Positions 44,823-52,036 of a stretch of 64,000 nt of DNA are shown here, piece after piece (the stretch's first letter is position 1; every line of letters starts with the position of its first letter). The translations under genes were made by a program, and so were the position numbers. The stretch comes from Candidatus Desulfofervidus auxilii (GTDB lineage: Bacteria > Desulfobacterota > Desulfofervidia > Desulfofervidales > Desulfofervidaceae). The DNA lies in contig NZ_CP013015.1 of assembly GCF_001577525.1 (NCBI RefSeq), forward strand, positions 203,173 through 267,172, written 5' to 3'. The notes under the pieces were generated by a model. It was not told the DNA's origin. It ran no database searches and worked only from the letters and a program-made list of their open reading frames with translations.

Positions 44823-45275
44823 TTACTTCTTAGGCGTTGCCAACTCCAGGCCATCTAAGGTATCTGGCTCAGAAAAAAGAGTATTATCACCTATCTTAGA
44901 CCTATCTGCTGGTGGAAAACCTGCATACACATCAATAGAACCCTCAGGAGTGGTCCGGATAGGGAACTTGAAACGTTTAATTAAACCATTTCTAAATTTA
45001 ACAGTCCACATGATAGAATCTGTCCCCCGCATAGGAAATACAGTTGCTCCCAAAGGCACAAAATCCACATAACCTCTTACTTCAATAGCCTGTTGGGGAC
45101 AAATCTTAACACAAGAGTAACACTCCCAGCACATTTCAGGTTCTTGATTATAAGCCTTCATTTTCTCTCTATCTAACACCATCAAGTCATTGGGGCAAAT
45201 ATACTGACAGGCAGTTCTGGGAGCTGATTGACAACCATCACACTTTTCTACAATAACAAAACTTGGCATACTCAC
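44823..45275 (-). CDS. aprB: adenylylsulfate reductase subunit beta
   Basis: Iron-sulfur subunit that feeds electrons to AprA. Two 4Fe-4S sites are readable: CDGCQSAPRTACQYICP at about residues 10-26 and CWECYSCVKICPQQAI at about 48-63. The rest is the AprB-specific tail that wraps AprA. 150 residues, complete. AGGAGG lies ahead of the ATG. Sat and Qmo genes, which usually neighbour aprBA, are not in this window. Confidence 0.97.
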   Translation of the reverse strand: MSMPSFVIVEKCDGCQSAPRTACQYICPNDLMVLDREKMKAYNQEPEMCWECYSCVKICPQQAIEVRGYVDFVPLGATVFPMRGTDSIMWTVKFRNGLIKRFKFPIRTTPEGSIDVYAGFPPADRSKIGDNTLFSEPDTLDGLELATPKK

Positions 45276-45400
45276 ACCTCCTAATTATTTTCTAAATTCT
45301 CTTTAAAGCCCTTGTTGTTAAATTACCCTACTACCCCTCTTCACCTCCTTTCTTGCATAATATCTTTTTAAAATTGCCACTTTAAACTTTAACGAGAAGC

Positions 45401-45429
45401 TTTATAACATAAAAAAATGACTATGTCAA
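45401..45429 (-). promoter_or_regulatory. near-consensus promoter of aprBA
   Basis: On the minus strand TTGACA (45429-45424), 17 nt, TATAAA (45406-45401). The leader to aprB is about 120 nt, with AAGGAGGTG inside it as well as the true AGGAGG at the start codon. A strong promoter fits a very abundant enzyme. Confidence 0.85.
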
Positions 45430-45445
45430 GAAAAAACTTCGCTAA

Positions 45446-45477
45446 ACATTCCCCAAAATTTAGGCGTTAATCTTTAA
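45446..45477. repeat. dispersed repeat A, copy 2
   Basis: 32 nt, 31 matching 26608-26639 in the same orientation. Confidence 0.8.
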
Positions 45478-45579
45478 AAACATTGATGAATTAAGGATTT
45501 TTGGCGTTCAATAAGTGGAATAAGAAAAAAGAAGTTTTCTTTAAGAGGGAAAAATTTTTTTCTTTCTCGCCAACCTTAA

Positions 45580-45727
45580 TTTTTCAGGAGCACGCTGCAA
45601 AGCGCTGTCAAAGCCGTAAGCCCAAAGGGTGCGGAGTGAAACGGAGCAGCTTTGACAGTAAGCGAAGCAGCGGGCTAAACTAGAAAACAGGTTGGGTAAA
45701 GGGAATACGTATCTGACTTTTTCGACA
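45580..45727 (+). repeat. dispersed repeat B, copy 1 (longest, with hairpin)
   Basis: Shared in inverted orientation with 57161-57271 and, for its second half, with 48050-48114. Inside it, perfect 10-bp arms CTGTCAAAGC (45605-45614) and GCTTTGACAG (45649-45658) are extended by GCTGC/GCAGC (45594-45598 and 45667-45671). At 45593-45604 a 4-bp stem is capped by GCAA. The copy at 57 kb has GCGA at the same place, another GNRA tetraloop. This suggests a structured RNA or a folded mobile unit. Confidence 0.75.
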
Positions 45728-45783
45728 GTTTGACTACATTTGACCGTTTTCTTTTAAAGTTATTACTATTTTGAGGAGCTTAT

Positions 45784-45828
45784 CTTTCTTTTCGGAAAGC
45801 TTTTAAAAATTCTGGGGAAAGTCCTGAA
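45784..45828. repeat. dispersed repeat C, copy 2
   Basis: Reverse complement of 11285-11330 with a few mismatches in the centre. Confidence 0.75.
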
Positions 45829-45910
45829 AACTTCAATCATTTTACTAATTGCTAAAAGCTCATAACTGAGTAATAATCAACATAAATCTAGTAATTGAAA
45901 GGAGTAAATA

Positions 45911-46765
45911 ATGGCTATTACTTGCCCTAAATGTGGACGCCAATACGATGTAGTATTATTTGATTTTCAAGGATATTTATGCTGTGAATGTGGTTATAAA
46001 ATTACCAAAAAAGATTTGCATCACCGTTATATTAATCCTCCAAATATCTATATAATTATTCCTGCTCGCTATCATAGCACTCGTTTTCCAGGTAAACCTT
46101 TAGTAAAATGGAAGGGAAAATCTTTGATTCAACATGTTTATGATTGTACTGCTAAATCTTCCCTACCTAAAGAAATTATAATAGCCACAGACGATAAACG
46201 CATTGCCCAGAATGGAAAAAGTTTTGGTGCTAAAATAGTGATGACCTCTCCTGACCATCCTTCTGGGACAGACCGTTTGGCAGAAGCTGCTAATTTATTA
46301 AAATTGTCACCAACAGATATTATTGTGAATGTTCAAGGAGATATGGCTTATTTCCATCCTGAAATTATCACACAGGTGGCTGCACCTTTATTAAACAATG
46401 CTTTTTTGCCTATGACTACTTTAGTTCAGGAAATTACGGACCCTTCTGAAATCCATAACCCAAATTGTGTGAAGGTAGTATTTTCTGAAACAGGAAAGGC
46501 CCTTTATTTTTCTCGCTCTCCCATTCCCTATGATAGAGACAAAATTGGTACTAGGTATTATAAACATATAGGTGTCTATGCCTACCGCAAGATATTTTTA
46601 GATAAATATATCAAATTACCAACCACTCCTTTGGAACAAGCTGAGAAACTGGAACAATTACGAGTTCTGGAATGTGGTTATCCTATCCAAGTAATCGTCA
46701 CCAAACACCAAGTTATTGATATTAACACACCAGAAGATTTAGAAAAGCTGGCCTATCTAGAATAG
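45911..46765 (+). CDS. kdsB: KdsB-type 3-deoxy-manno-octulosonate cytidylyltransferase with N-terminal zinc ribbon
   Basis: The C-terminal 235 residues are a CMP-Kdo synthetase that activates Kdo for lipopolysaccharide core synthesis: IIPARYHSTRFPGKPLVKWK at about 48-68, TSPDHPSGTDRLAEA at about 110-124, VNVQGDMAYFHPEII at about 140, and SRSPIPYDRD at about 197. The canonical VQGDEP motif reads VQGDMA here. The N-terminus carries a roughly 40-residue zinc ribbon (CPKCGRQYD, then CCECGYK) not present in standard KdsB. The added domain may bind nucleic acid or a metal for regulation; its role is unknown. Good Shine-Dalgarno at 45899-45905. Related sugar cytidylyltransferases are possible alternatives. 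Confidence 0.82.
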   Translation: MAITCPKCGRQYDVVLFDFQGYLCCECGYKITKKDLHHRYINPPNIYIIIPARYHSTRFPGKPLVKWKGKSLIQHVYDCTAKSSLPKEIIIATDDKRIAQNGKSFGAKIVMTSPDHPSGTDRLAEAANLLKLSPTDIIVNVQGDMAYFHPEIITQVAAPLLNNAFLPMTTLVQEITDPSEIHNPNCVKVVFSETGKALYFSRSPIPYDRDKIGTRYYKHIGVYAYRKIFLDKYIKLPTTPLEQAEKLEQLRVLECGYPIQVIVTKHQVIDINTPEDLEKLAYLE

Positions 46766-46800
46766 ATAAATTAATAGCCATCAAGACCAAGCCATTCAGG

Positions 46801-47052
46801 GTGGCTTTCGCCAGTCTTGATTATGCAATCATTGATATCTTGAAAACCATAGCCCTTCAAAATTTTTCAAACTTCAACAAAGTTACAAAAGAATTACAAA
46901 AATTTATTAAAAAACATGAATCACAATTGGAAGGTGTGAATTTCCTTAATGCTGTATGTGACAATATAGAAAAGGCGTTCCTTGCAAGTTATCGACCCAG
47001 ATTGACAGTTGAAGATGCTAAGAAAAAAATTAAAAAATTATTACAGGTTTAA
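46801..47052 (+). CDS. small hypothetical protein (83 aa)
   Basis: A short, basic, helical protein: DYAIIDILKTIALQNFSNFN, then TKELQKFIKKHESQLEGVNF, ending RLTVEDAKKKIKKLLQV. The start is GTG with only a weak Shine-Dalgarno (CAGGG). Composition and pattern look protein-like. No family recognised. It lies between kdsB and a repeat-rich gap. Confidence 0.45.
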   Translation: MAFASLDYAIIDILKTIALQNFSNFNKVTKELQKFIKKHESQLEGVNFLNAVCDNIEKAFLASYRPRLTVEDAKKKIKKLLQV

Positions 47053-47122
47053 AAATACATAAGTATGTGGATTTCTCCTTCATAAAATATAAGAGCTTGC
47101 TAAATTCCTCATCAATAAACTT

Positions 47123-47183
47123 CCCTGCCTGTCCCCGCCTGCCTGCGGGCAGGCCCGCCTGCCGTCGGGCAGGGGCAGACAGG
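47123..47183. repeat. compound CCTGCCTG palindrome
   Basis: About 60 nt built from several CCTGCC/GGCAGG units: outer arms CCTGCCTG and CAGACAGG, inner GCCTGCCTGCGGGCAGGC and CCGCCTGCCGTCGGGCAGG. It looks like two or more nested copies of the same palindrome found singly at 1642, 11434 and 27449. Confidence 0.75.
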
Positions 47184-47185
47184 TT

Positions 47186-47223
47186 GCCAAAGGTCATTTA
47201 GAATTCCGTAAGCTTTTGAAAAA
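47186..47223 (+). repeat. 38-bp direct repeat, left copy (flanks MazEF-like pair)
   Basis: Nearly identical to 47922-47960: one substitution (CCGTAAGC against CCGTGAGC) and one extra A. Both include GGTCATTTAGAATTCCGT. Confidence 0.85.
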
Positions 47224-47264
47224 GAAGTAGATAGCCTTCTATTATATCGCTTTTAAACCCACGG

Positions 47265-47594
47265 CTATTTTTTTAGTGCCTCGTCTATTTTCTTCAGTGT
47301 AACTTCGGATAAGCTCCCATAAGTACCTAATATTCGTCTTTTATCTATAGACCTTATATGTAAAAGCAAGACTTTTGATTTTTTAGTCAATCCACCTTCT
47401 GGTTGATGGATTAAGACTTCAAAGGGATATATTTTATCTGTCTTTTTTGAAGTTATAGCAGCAACAATAATAACAGGACTATGTTGATTTATAATATCTG
47501 GTGATATTACAACAGCTGGCCTTTCGCCTGCTTGCTCCGAACCTTCTACAGGGTCTAATCTGATGCGAACTATATCACCCCTTTTAATTCTCAT
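47265..47594 (-). CDS. MazF/PemK-type mRNA interferase toxin
   Basis: A 109-residue protein of the MazF/PemK fold. RGDIVRIRLDPVEGSEQAGE, RPAVVISPDIIN, and AAITSKK are the standard strands, with the catalytic Arg in ERPAVV and the Ser/Thr in ITS. MazF-like toxins cleave mRNA at short sequences. It overlaps the antitoxin gene by 4 nt and lies downstream of it, in usual antitoxin-first order. The pair sits between 38-bp direct repeats. Confidence 0.88.
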   Translation of the reverse strand: MRIKRGDIVRIRLDPVEGSEQAGERPAVVISPDIINQHSPVIIVAAITSKKTDKIYPFEVLIHQPEGGLTKKSKVLLLHIRSIDKRRILGTYGSLSEVTLKKIDEALKK

Positions 47595-47851
47595 TTAAAT
47601 GACCTTTCTACTTCTTCTTCTAAGGGATGATACTCCTTTTCTATTTCTAAATAAATGCTTGCCATTTCTTTACATCCAGTTATTATTTGCTCTCTCAGTC
47701 TTTTTCTTTCTCGTTCTTCAATCCATTTTTCTATGATTTTTGAAATTACCTTACTTCTTTCTCTTTTTGGGGTCATATTTTCAAATTTTTGTACAAGAAA
47801 TTGGGGTAAGGAGTATGTTTTTTTAACCATTTTTTGACCTTCAATAGCCAT
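47591..47851 (-). CDS. ribbon-helix-helix type antitoxin partner of MazF
   Basis: An 86-residue protein with an N-terminal RHH-like segment (KTYSLPQFLVQKFENM, then RSKVISKIIEKWIEERERKR) and an acidic, helical C-terminus that would wrap the toxin. GAGGGGG precedes the ATG. It should neutralise the MazF-like toxin and repress its own promoter. The stop overlaps the toxin gene. Confidence 0.82.
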   Translation of the reverse strand: MAIEGQKMVKKTYSLPQFLVQKFENMTPKRERSKVISKIIEKWIEERERKRLREQIITGCKEMASIYLEIEKEYHPLEEEVERSFK

Positions 47852-47921
47852 ACAAATCCCCCTCTCAAGTAGTATAATTAGGCTTATTATAAAGTAATAA
47901 TTAAATTATGGCAAACCTCTA

Positions 47922-47960
47922 GCCAAAAGGTCATTTAGAATTCCGTGAGCTTTTGAAAAA
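47922..47960 (+). repeat. 39-bp direct repeat, right copy
   Basis: Partner of 47186-47223, same orientation. The 0.7-kb unit between the two contains only the toxin-antitoxin pair. Confidence 0.85.
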
Positions 47961-48049
47961 TTAGCATACCTTATTTAAGTATTTAAGAGGGAAAAGGGAC
48001 AGGTCTTGAATTGTGAATTTCCCTTTATTTTTTTCAATCTTAACAGAGG

Positions 48050-48114
48050 ATTGAAAAAGTCAGATGCATATTATCTTTACCCAACCTGTTCCCTAGTTTA
48101 GCACGCTGTTTTCC
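48050..48114 (-). repeat. dispersed repeat B, copy 2
   Basis: Reverse complement of about 45665-45727, including GACTTTTTC, ACCCAACCTGTT and CTAGTTTAGC. It lacks the hairpin half. Confidence 0.7.
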
Positions 48115-48178
48115 GAATTTTATCCAAAAAGAGGTCGCGGATTTTGGGATCTAGACTGAATAGATAAGCTTACAGGGT

Positions 48179-48206
48179 TTGAATTTTTATAAGAATGGGT
48201 TAAAAA
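48179..48206 (+). promoter_or_regulatory. possible promoter of the lysA operon, leaderless geometry
   Basis: TTGAAT (48179-48184), 16 nt, TAAAAA (48201-48206), 6 nt before the lysA ATG, which lacks a Shine-Dalgarno. Confidence 0.3.
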
Positions 48207-48212
48207 GAAACC

Positions 48213-49469
48213 ATGCACCATTTTCATTATAAAAATAACAAACTTTATGCGGAAGGTGTGCCATTAACTGAAATAGCAGAAGCAGTAGGCACACCTTGCT
48301 ATATTTATAGTCAGGCTACTTTAACTCACCATTTCAAGGTGTTTGATAATGCCTTTAGTGATGTCCCTCATCTTACTTGTTATTCGGTAAAAGCCAACAG
48401 TAACATTGCCTTGCTGAAACTGTTTGCTTCTTTGGGAGGAGGCGTAGATGTAGTTTCAGGAGGAGAATTATTCCGAGCGTTAAAAGCTGATGTTTCCCCT
48501 AAAAAAATTGTTTTTTCTGGTGTAGGGAAGACAGAGGATGAAATCAAAATGGCTTTAGAAGCAGATATTTTAATGTTTAATGTTGAATCAGAAGCAGAAT
48601 TGGAAACTATTCATGAAATAGCTTCTCACTTAGGCAAAATTGCCCCTATTGCCCTTAGAGTTAATCCCGATATAGACCCTAAAACTCACCCCTATATATC
48701 CACAGGATTGAAGAAAAGCAAATTTGGCATAGATATAAAAATTGCAGAACAGCTTTATTTAAAAGCTAATCACATACCTCATATAAGAGTAATAGGTATT
48801 GATTGCCATATTGGTTCGCAATTAACTTTGCTTTCTCCCTTCTTGGATGCTCTAGAAAGAATCAAGCTCCTTTACCAAAAACTTGAAGCCCAAGGCTTAA
48901 AATTGCAATATCTAGATTTAGGCGGAGGTTTAGGTATTCCTTATGGAGAAGAAATCCCTCCTCATCCCACAGAATATGCCCAGGCAATTAAGGCCGCTGC
49001 CCAAGACCTTAACTGTACCTTGATTTTTGAACCAGGAAGGGTTATTGTGGGCAATGCTGGAATATTGCTGACCAAAGTCCTTTATTTAAAACAAGGTAAG
49101 GGGAAAACTTTTATCATTGTGGATGCTGCTATGAACGACTTGATTAGACCATCTCTTTACCATGCTCACCATGAGATTAAACCCGTAGAAAAAATGGAAA
49201 GACCACTAGTAGTTGCAGATGTGGTGGGACCTATTTGTGAAACAGGAGATTTTTTCGCCCAAGGGAGAAAGATGCCTTTAGTCCAAAGTGGAGACTTATT
49301 GGCTATAATGAGTGCTGGCGCCTATGGTTTTGTGATGAGTTCTAACTATAATTCTCGCCCCAGAGTAGCTGAGGTGTTGGTCAATGGAGATAGATATCAA
49401 GTAATTCGCAAGCGGGAGTGTTATGAAGATTTAATCAGACTGGAAAAAATCCCAGAGTGGATGGCATGA
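48213..49469 (+). CDS. lysA: diaminopimelate decarboxylase
   Basis: Last step of lysine synthesis: decarboxylates meso-diaminopimelate with PLP. Motifs: the PLP lysine in YSVKANSNIALLKLFASLGG at about residues 55-74, HIGSQL at about 199, GGGLGIPY at about 237, EPGRVIVGNAG at about 271, and the catalytic Cys in CETGDFFAQGR at about 346. Length 418, normal. It starts the operon lysA-dapF-dapA-dapB-dapL-folK. The ATG has no Shine-Dalgarno. Confidence 0.97.
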   Translation: MHHFHYKNNKLYAEGVPLTEIAEAVGTPCYIYSQATLTHHFKVFDNAFSDVPHLTCYSVKANSNIALLKLFASLGGGVDVVSGGELFRALKADVSPKKIVFSGVGKTEDEIKMALEADILMFNVESEAELETIHEIASHLGKIAPIALRVNPDIDPKTHPYISTGLKKSKFGIDIKIAEQLYLKANHIPHIRVIGIDCHIGSQLTLLSPFLDALERIKLLYQKLEAQGLKLQYLDLGGGLGIPYGEEIPPHPTEYAQAIKAAAQDLNCTLIFEPGRVIVGNAGILLTKVLYLKQGKGKTFIIVDAAMNDLIRPSLYHAHHEIKPVEKMERPLVVADVVGPICETGDFFAQGRKMPLVQSGDLLAIMSAGAYGFVMSSNYNSRPRVAEVLVNGDRYQVIRKRECYEDLIRLEKIPEWMA

Positions 49470-50284
49470 AAAACATCACATTTTATAAGATGACTGGTAG
49501 TGGTAATGACTTTATTCTCATAGATGACATGAAAAAAGTGCTGGATAAAAAACAATTCCCTTTTTTTGCCCATAAACTCTGTCGGCGAACATGGTCGGTT
49601 GGGGCGGATGGGTTGATTATCTTACGTCCATCGGATAAAAAAGCAGATTTTAAATGGTATTTCTATAATGCGGACGGGAGTGAGGCAGAAATGTGTGGAA
49701 ATGGAGGCAGATGTGCAGCACGGTTAGCTCACCTTCTTAGTATTACAGGACAAAAACTTTCTTTTGAAACCAAAGCAGGCATTATTCAGGCTGAGGTAGA
49801 ACAAAATTTAGTAAAACTGCAATTGCCACCTCCAACTGATTTAGACATGAATATCAAATTGACCATAGAAAACTCAAGTTATACAGTCCATTTCATCAAT
49901 ACTGGTGTGCCTCATACTATTTTTTTAGTCAAAGATTTAGAAAAAGCACCTGTTTTATCTTTAGGCAGAAAGATTCGTTTTCATAGTTATTTTCAGCCTG
50001 CAGGAACCAATGTTGATTTTGTTAAAGTGCTTTCTGAAAATGGATTAGAAATTCGGACCTATGAAAGAGGAGTAGAGGGTGAGACATTGGCTTGTGGGAC
50101 AGGAGCAGTAGCTAGTGCTATTGTGGCTTATAAATTAGGATTGGTTGCATCTCCTGTGAAAATAAAAGTGAGAAGCGGTGAAATACTAGAGGTCTTTTTT
50201 TCTCCGACGCTTAAAGAAGTATTCTTAAAAGGAGAAGTGCGTTTGGTATGTAAAGGTAAAATTTGTGAAGAAGCCCTGAAATAA
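49466..50284 (+). CDS. dapF: diaminopimelate epimerase
   Basis: Converts LL- to meso-diaminopimelate. FYKMTGSGNDFILID near the start and both catalytic cysteines are seen: Cys in EMCGNGGRCAARLA (about residue 74) and in TLACGTGAVASAIVA (about residue 212). I place the start at the ATG overlapping the lysA TGA; an upstream in-frame GTG at 49457 is less likely. Length 272. No cofactor is needed. Confidence 0.96.
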   Translation: MKNITFYKMTGSGNDFILIDDMKKVLDKKQFPFFAHKLCRRTWSVGADGLIILRPSDKKADFKWYFYNADGSEAEMCGNGGRCAARLAHLLSITGQKLSFETKAGIIQAEVEQNLVKLQLPPPTDLDMNIKLTIENSSYTVHFINTGVPHTIFLVKDLEKAPVLSLGRKIRFHSYFQPAGTNVDFVKVLSENGLEIRTYERGVEGETLACGTGAVASAIVAYKLGLVASPVKIKVRSGEILEVFFSPTLKEVFLKGEVRLVCKGKICEEALK

Positions 50285-50306
50285 GAAATAATCTAAGGAG
50301 GCAAGT

Positions 50307-51185
50307 ATGTTTAAAGGAGCGTTTAGTGCTTTAGTTACACCCTTTAAAAATGGAGAATTTGATGAAGAGAGTTATCGAAATTTGATTGAATGGCAAATAG
50401 AACAGGGAATTAATGGTTTGGTGCCAGTAGGCACTACTGGTGAATCAGCCACTTTATCTCATGAAGAACACCGGCAAGTGGTTAAAACTTGTGTGGAAGC
50501 AGTTAAAAAAAGGGTGCCAGTTATTGCTGGAGCAGGCTCAAACTGCACCAAAGAATCACTAGAATTGGTAGAATTTGCTAAAGAAGTGGGAGCAGATGCT
50601 GCTCTTTTAGTTACTCCCTATTACAACAAACCTACCCAAGAAGGTCTTTATCAACACTATAAAACTATTGCTGAAAAAACAGGATTCCCTTTAGTGCCTT
50701 ATAATGTGCCTGGACGCACCAGTGTCAATCTCTTACCTAAAACAGTAGCCAGATTAGCAGAGATAAAAAACATTGTGGCCATAAAAGAAGCTTCTGGTTC
50801 TCTTAAGCAAATTAGTGAAATCATCTCTCTCTGCGGTGATAAAATTACTGTGCTTTCTGGCGATGACTTTACCTGTTTACCTACATTATCTATTGGAGGG
50901 CAGGGGGTGATTTCTGTGGCCAGTAATATTACACCTAAAGAGATGGCCTCTTTGTGTGGTTCTTTCTTTGAAGGCAATCTGAAAAAGGCTCAAGAATTAC
51001 ATTTCAAACTCTTTCCCCTTTTTCAAGCTTTGTTCTTAGAAACTAACCCCATTCCAGTAAAAACCGCCTTAGGCTTAATGGGGATGATTAAACCAGAAAT
51101 AAGATTACCCTTATGTGAAATGTCTGAGGCAAATTTAGCTAAGTTAAAACAAGTTTTAGTTCAGGTAGGAATAATAAAGGAGTAA
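50307..51185 (+). CDS. dapA: 4-hydroxy-tetrahydrodipicolinate synthase
   Basis: Condenses pyruvate with aspartate semialdehyde, first committed step of the DAP branch. Class I aldolase barrel with LVPVGTTGESATLSHEEH at about 38-55, the YYNKPTQEGLYQHY stretch with catalytic Tyr, and the Schiff-base lysine in IVAIKEASGSL at about 160. Length 292, standard. AAGGAGGC precedes the ATG. Lysine feedback is usual for the Gram-negative enzymes. Confidence 0.97.
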   Translation: MFKGAFSALVTPFKNGEFDEESYRNLIEWQIEQGINGLVPVGTTGESATLSHEEHRQVVKTCVEAVKKRVPVIAGAGSNCTKESLELVEFAKEVGADAALLVTPYYNKPTQEGLYQHYKTIAEKTGFPLVPYNVPGRTSVNLLPKTVARLAEIKNIVAIKEASGSLKQISEIISLCGDKITVLSGDDFTCLPTLSIGGQGVISVASNITPKEMASLCGSFFEGNLKKAQELHFKLFPLFQALFLETNPIPVKTALGLMGMIKPEIRLPLCEMSEANLAKLKQVLVQVGIIKE

Positions 51186-51189
51186 AGAC

Positions 51190-51996
51190 ATGATTAATAC
51201 TATCGTTGCTGGAGTGTGTGGTCGTATGGGCTCAACCATCGCTAGGTTAGTTCATGCAGATCAGGAATTGAAACTAATAGGAGGATTCGAACGTCCTGAC
51301 CATCCTAAAATTGGTGCAGATATAGGAGAAACACTGGGAGTGGGTCCATTGGGAATAAAAGTGGCTTCAGGTCTGGAAGAAATTATTGAACTTGCCGATG
51401 TGATTGTAGATTTTACTTATCACACTGCTTCTTTGGAACACTTAAGAATTGCCAGCAAATATGACAAACCTGTAGTTGTTGGCACTACTGGTTTCACTCC
51501 AGAGGAAATGGCAGAGATAAAGTCCATGGCAGATAAAATAAAATGTGTTTTGAGCCCCAATATGAGTGTAGGAGTGAATTTATTGTTTAAAATAGTGCCC
51601 CAAATTGCCAGGGTGTTAGGAGAAGGCTATGATATAGAAATTGTGGAGATGCATCACCGCATGAAAAAAGATGCACCCAGTGGCACGGCCATGAAGTTAG
51701 CCAGCCTGATTGCCGAAACGATGAACAGGGATCTAGAAAAGGTGGGTATTTATGGTCGTAAAGGAATAGTAGGAGAAAGAAAACCACAAGAAATAGGGGT
51801 GCTTGCCTTGCGAGGTGGTGATGTAGTAGGAGAACATACCATTTATTTCGCCGGTTTAGGTGAGAGAATTGAAATTACCCATCGTGCTTCTTCACGTGAA
51901 ACTTTTGCTAGAGGGGCATTACGGGCAGTTAAATGGATTGTAACCCAGGAACAAAATGGTATTTATGATGTGTTAGATGTGTTGGGATTAAAATAA
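51190..51996 (+). CDS. dapB: 4-hydroxy-tetrahydrodipicolinate reductase
   Basis: NAD(P)H-dependent reductase following DapA. The Rossmann motif VAGVCGRMGSTIARLVHAD is at residues 6-24, VVGTTGF at about 97, EMHHRMKKDAPSGTAMKLA at about 154-172 holds the catalytic His and Lys, and GEHTIYFAG at about 216. Length 268. It lies 4 nt after dapA. Confidence 0.97.
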   Translation: MINTIVAGVCGRMGSTIARLVHADQELKLIGGFERPDHPKIGADIGETLGVGPLGIKVASGLEEIIELADVIVDFTYHTASLEHLRIASKYDKPVVVGTTGFTPEEMAEIKSMADKIKCVLSPNMSVGVNLLFKIVPQIARVLGEGYDIEIVEMHHRMKKDAPSGTAMKLASLIAETMNRDLEKVGIYGRKGIVGERKPQEIGVLALRGGDVVGEHTIYFAGLGERIEITHRASSRETFARGALRAVKWIVTQEQNGIYDVLDVLGLK

Positions 51997-52036
51997 ACAG
52001 GAGGCACAGCAAAAATCTATTAATGAGGAAATGATA

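Larger units (their letters stand above)
45276..45910. other. 635-nt intergenic region with three stacked repeat families
   Basis: Between divergent aprB and kdsB. In order: the aprB leader, the aprBA promoter, repeat A (45446-45477), repeat B with a hairpin (45580-45727), and repeat C (45784-45828). No credible coding frame. The kdsB gene is preceded by GAAAGGAG. Confidence 0.75.
47852..48212. other. 361-nt gap with two repeats, no gene
   Basis: Holds the right direct repeat (47922-47960), repeat B copy (48050-48114) with a preceding CAATC/GATTG hairpin, and a possible lysA promoter (48179-48206). CGCGGATTTTGGG near 48131 recalls motifs after repeat A. Confidence 0.7.

Noticed and set aside
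45501..45683. 60-residue plus-strand frame upstream of kdsB
   Set aside because: It reads through repeat B and has basic, low-complexity composition with no initiation signal.
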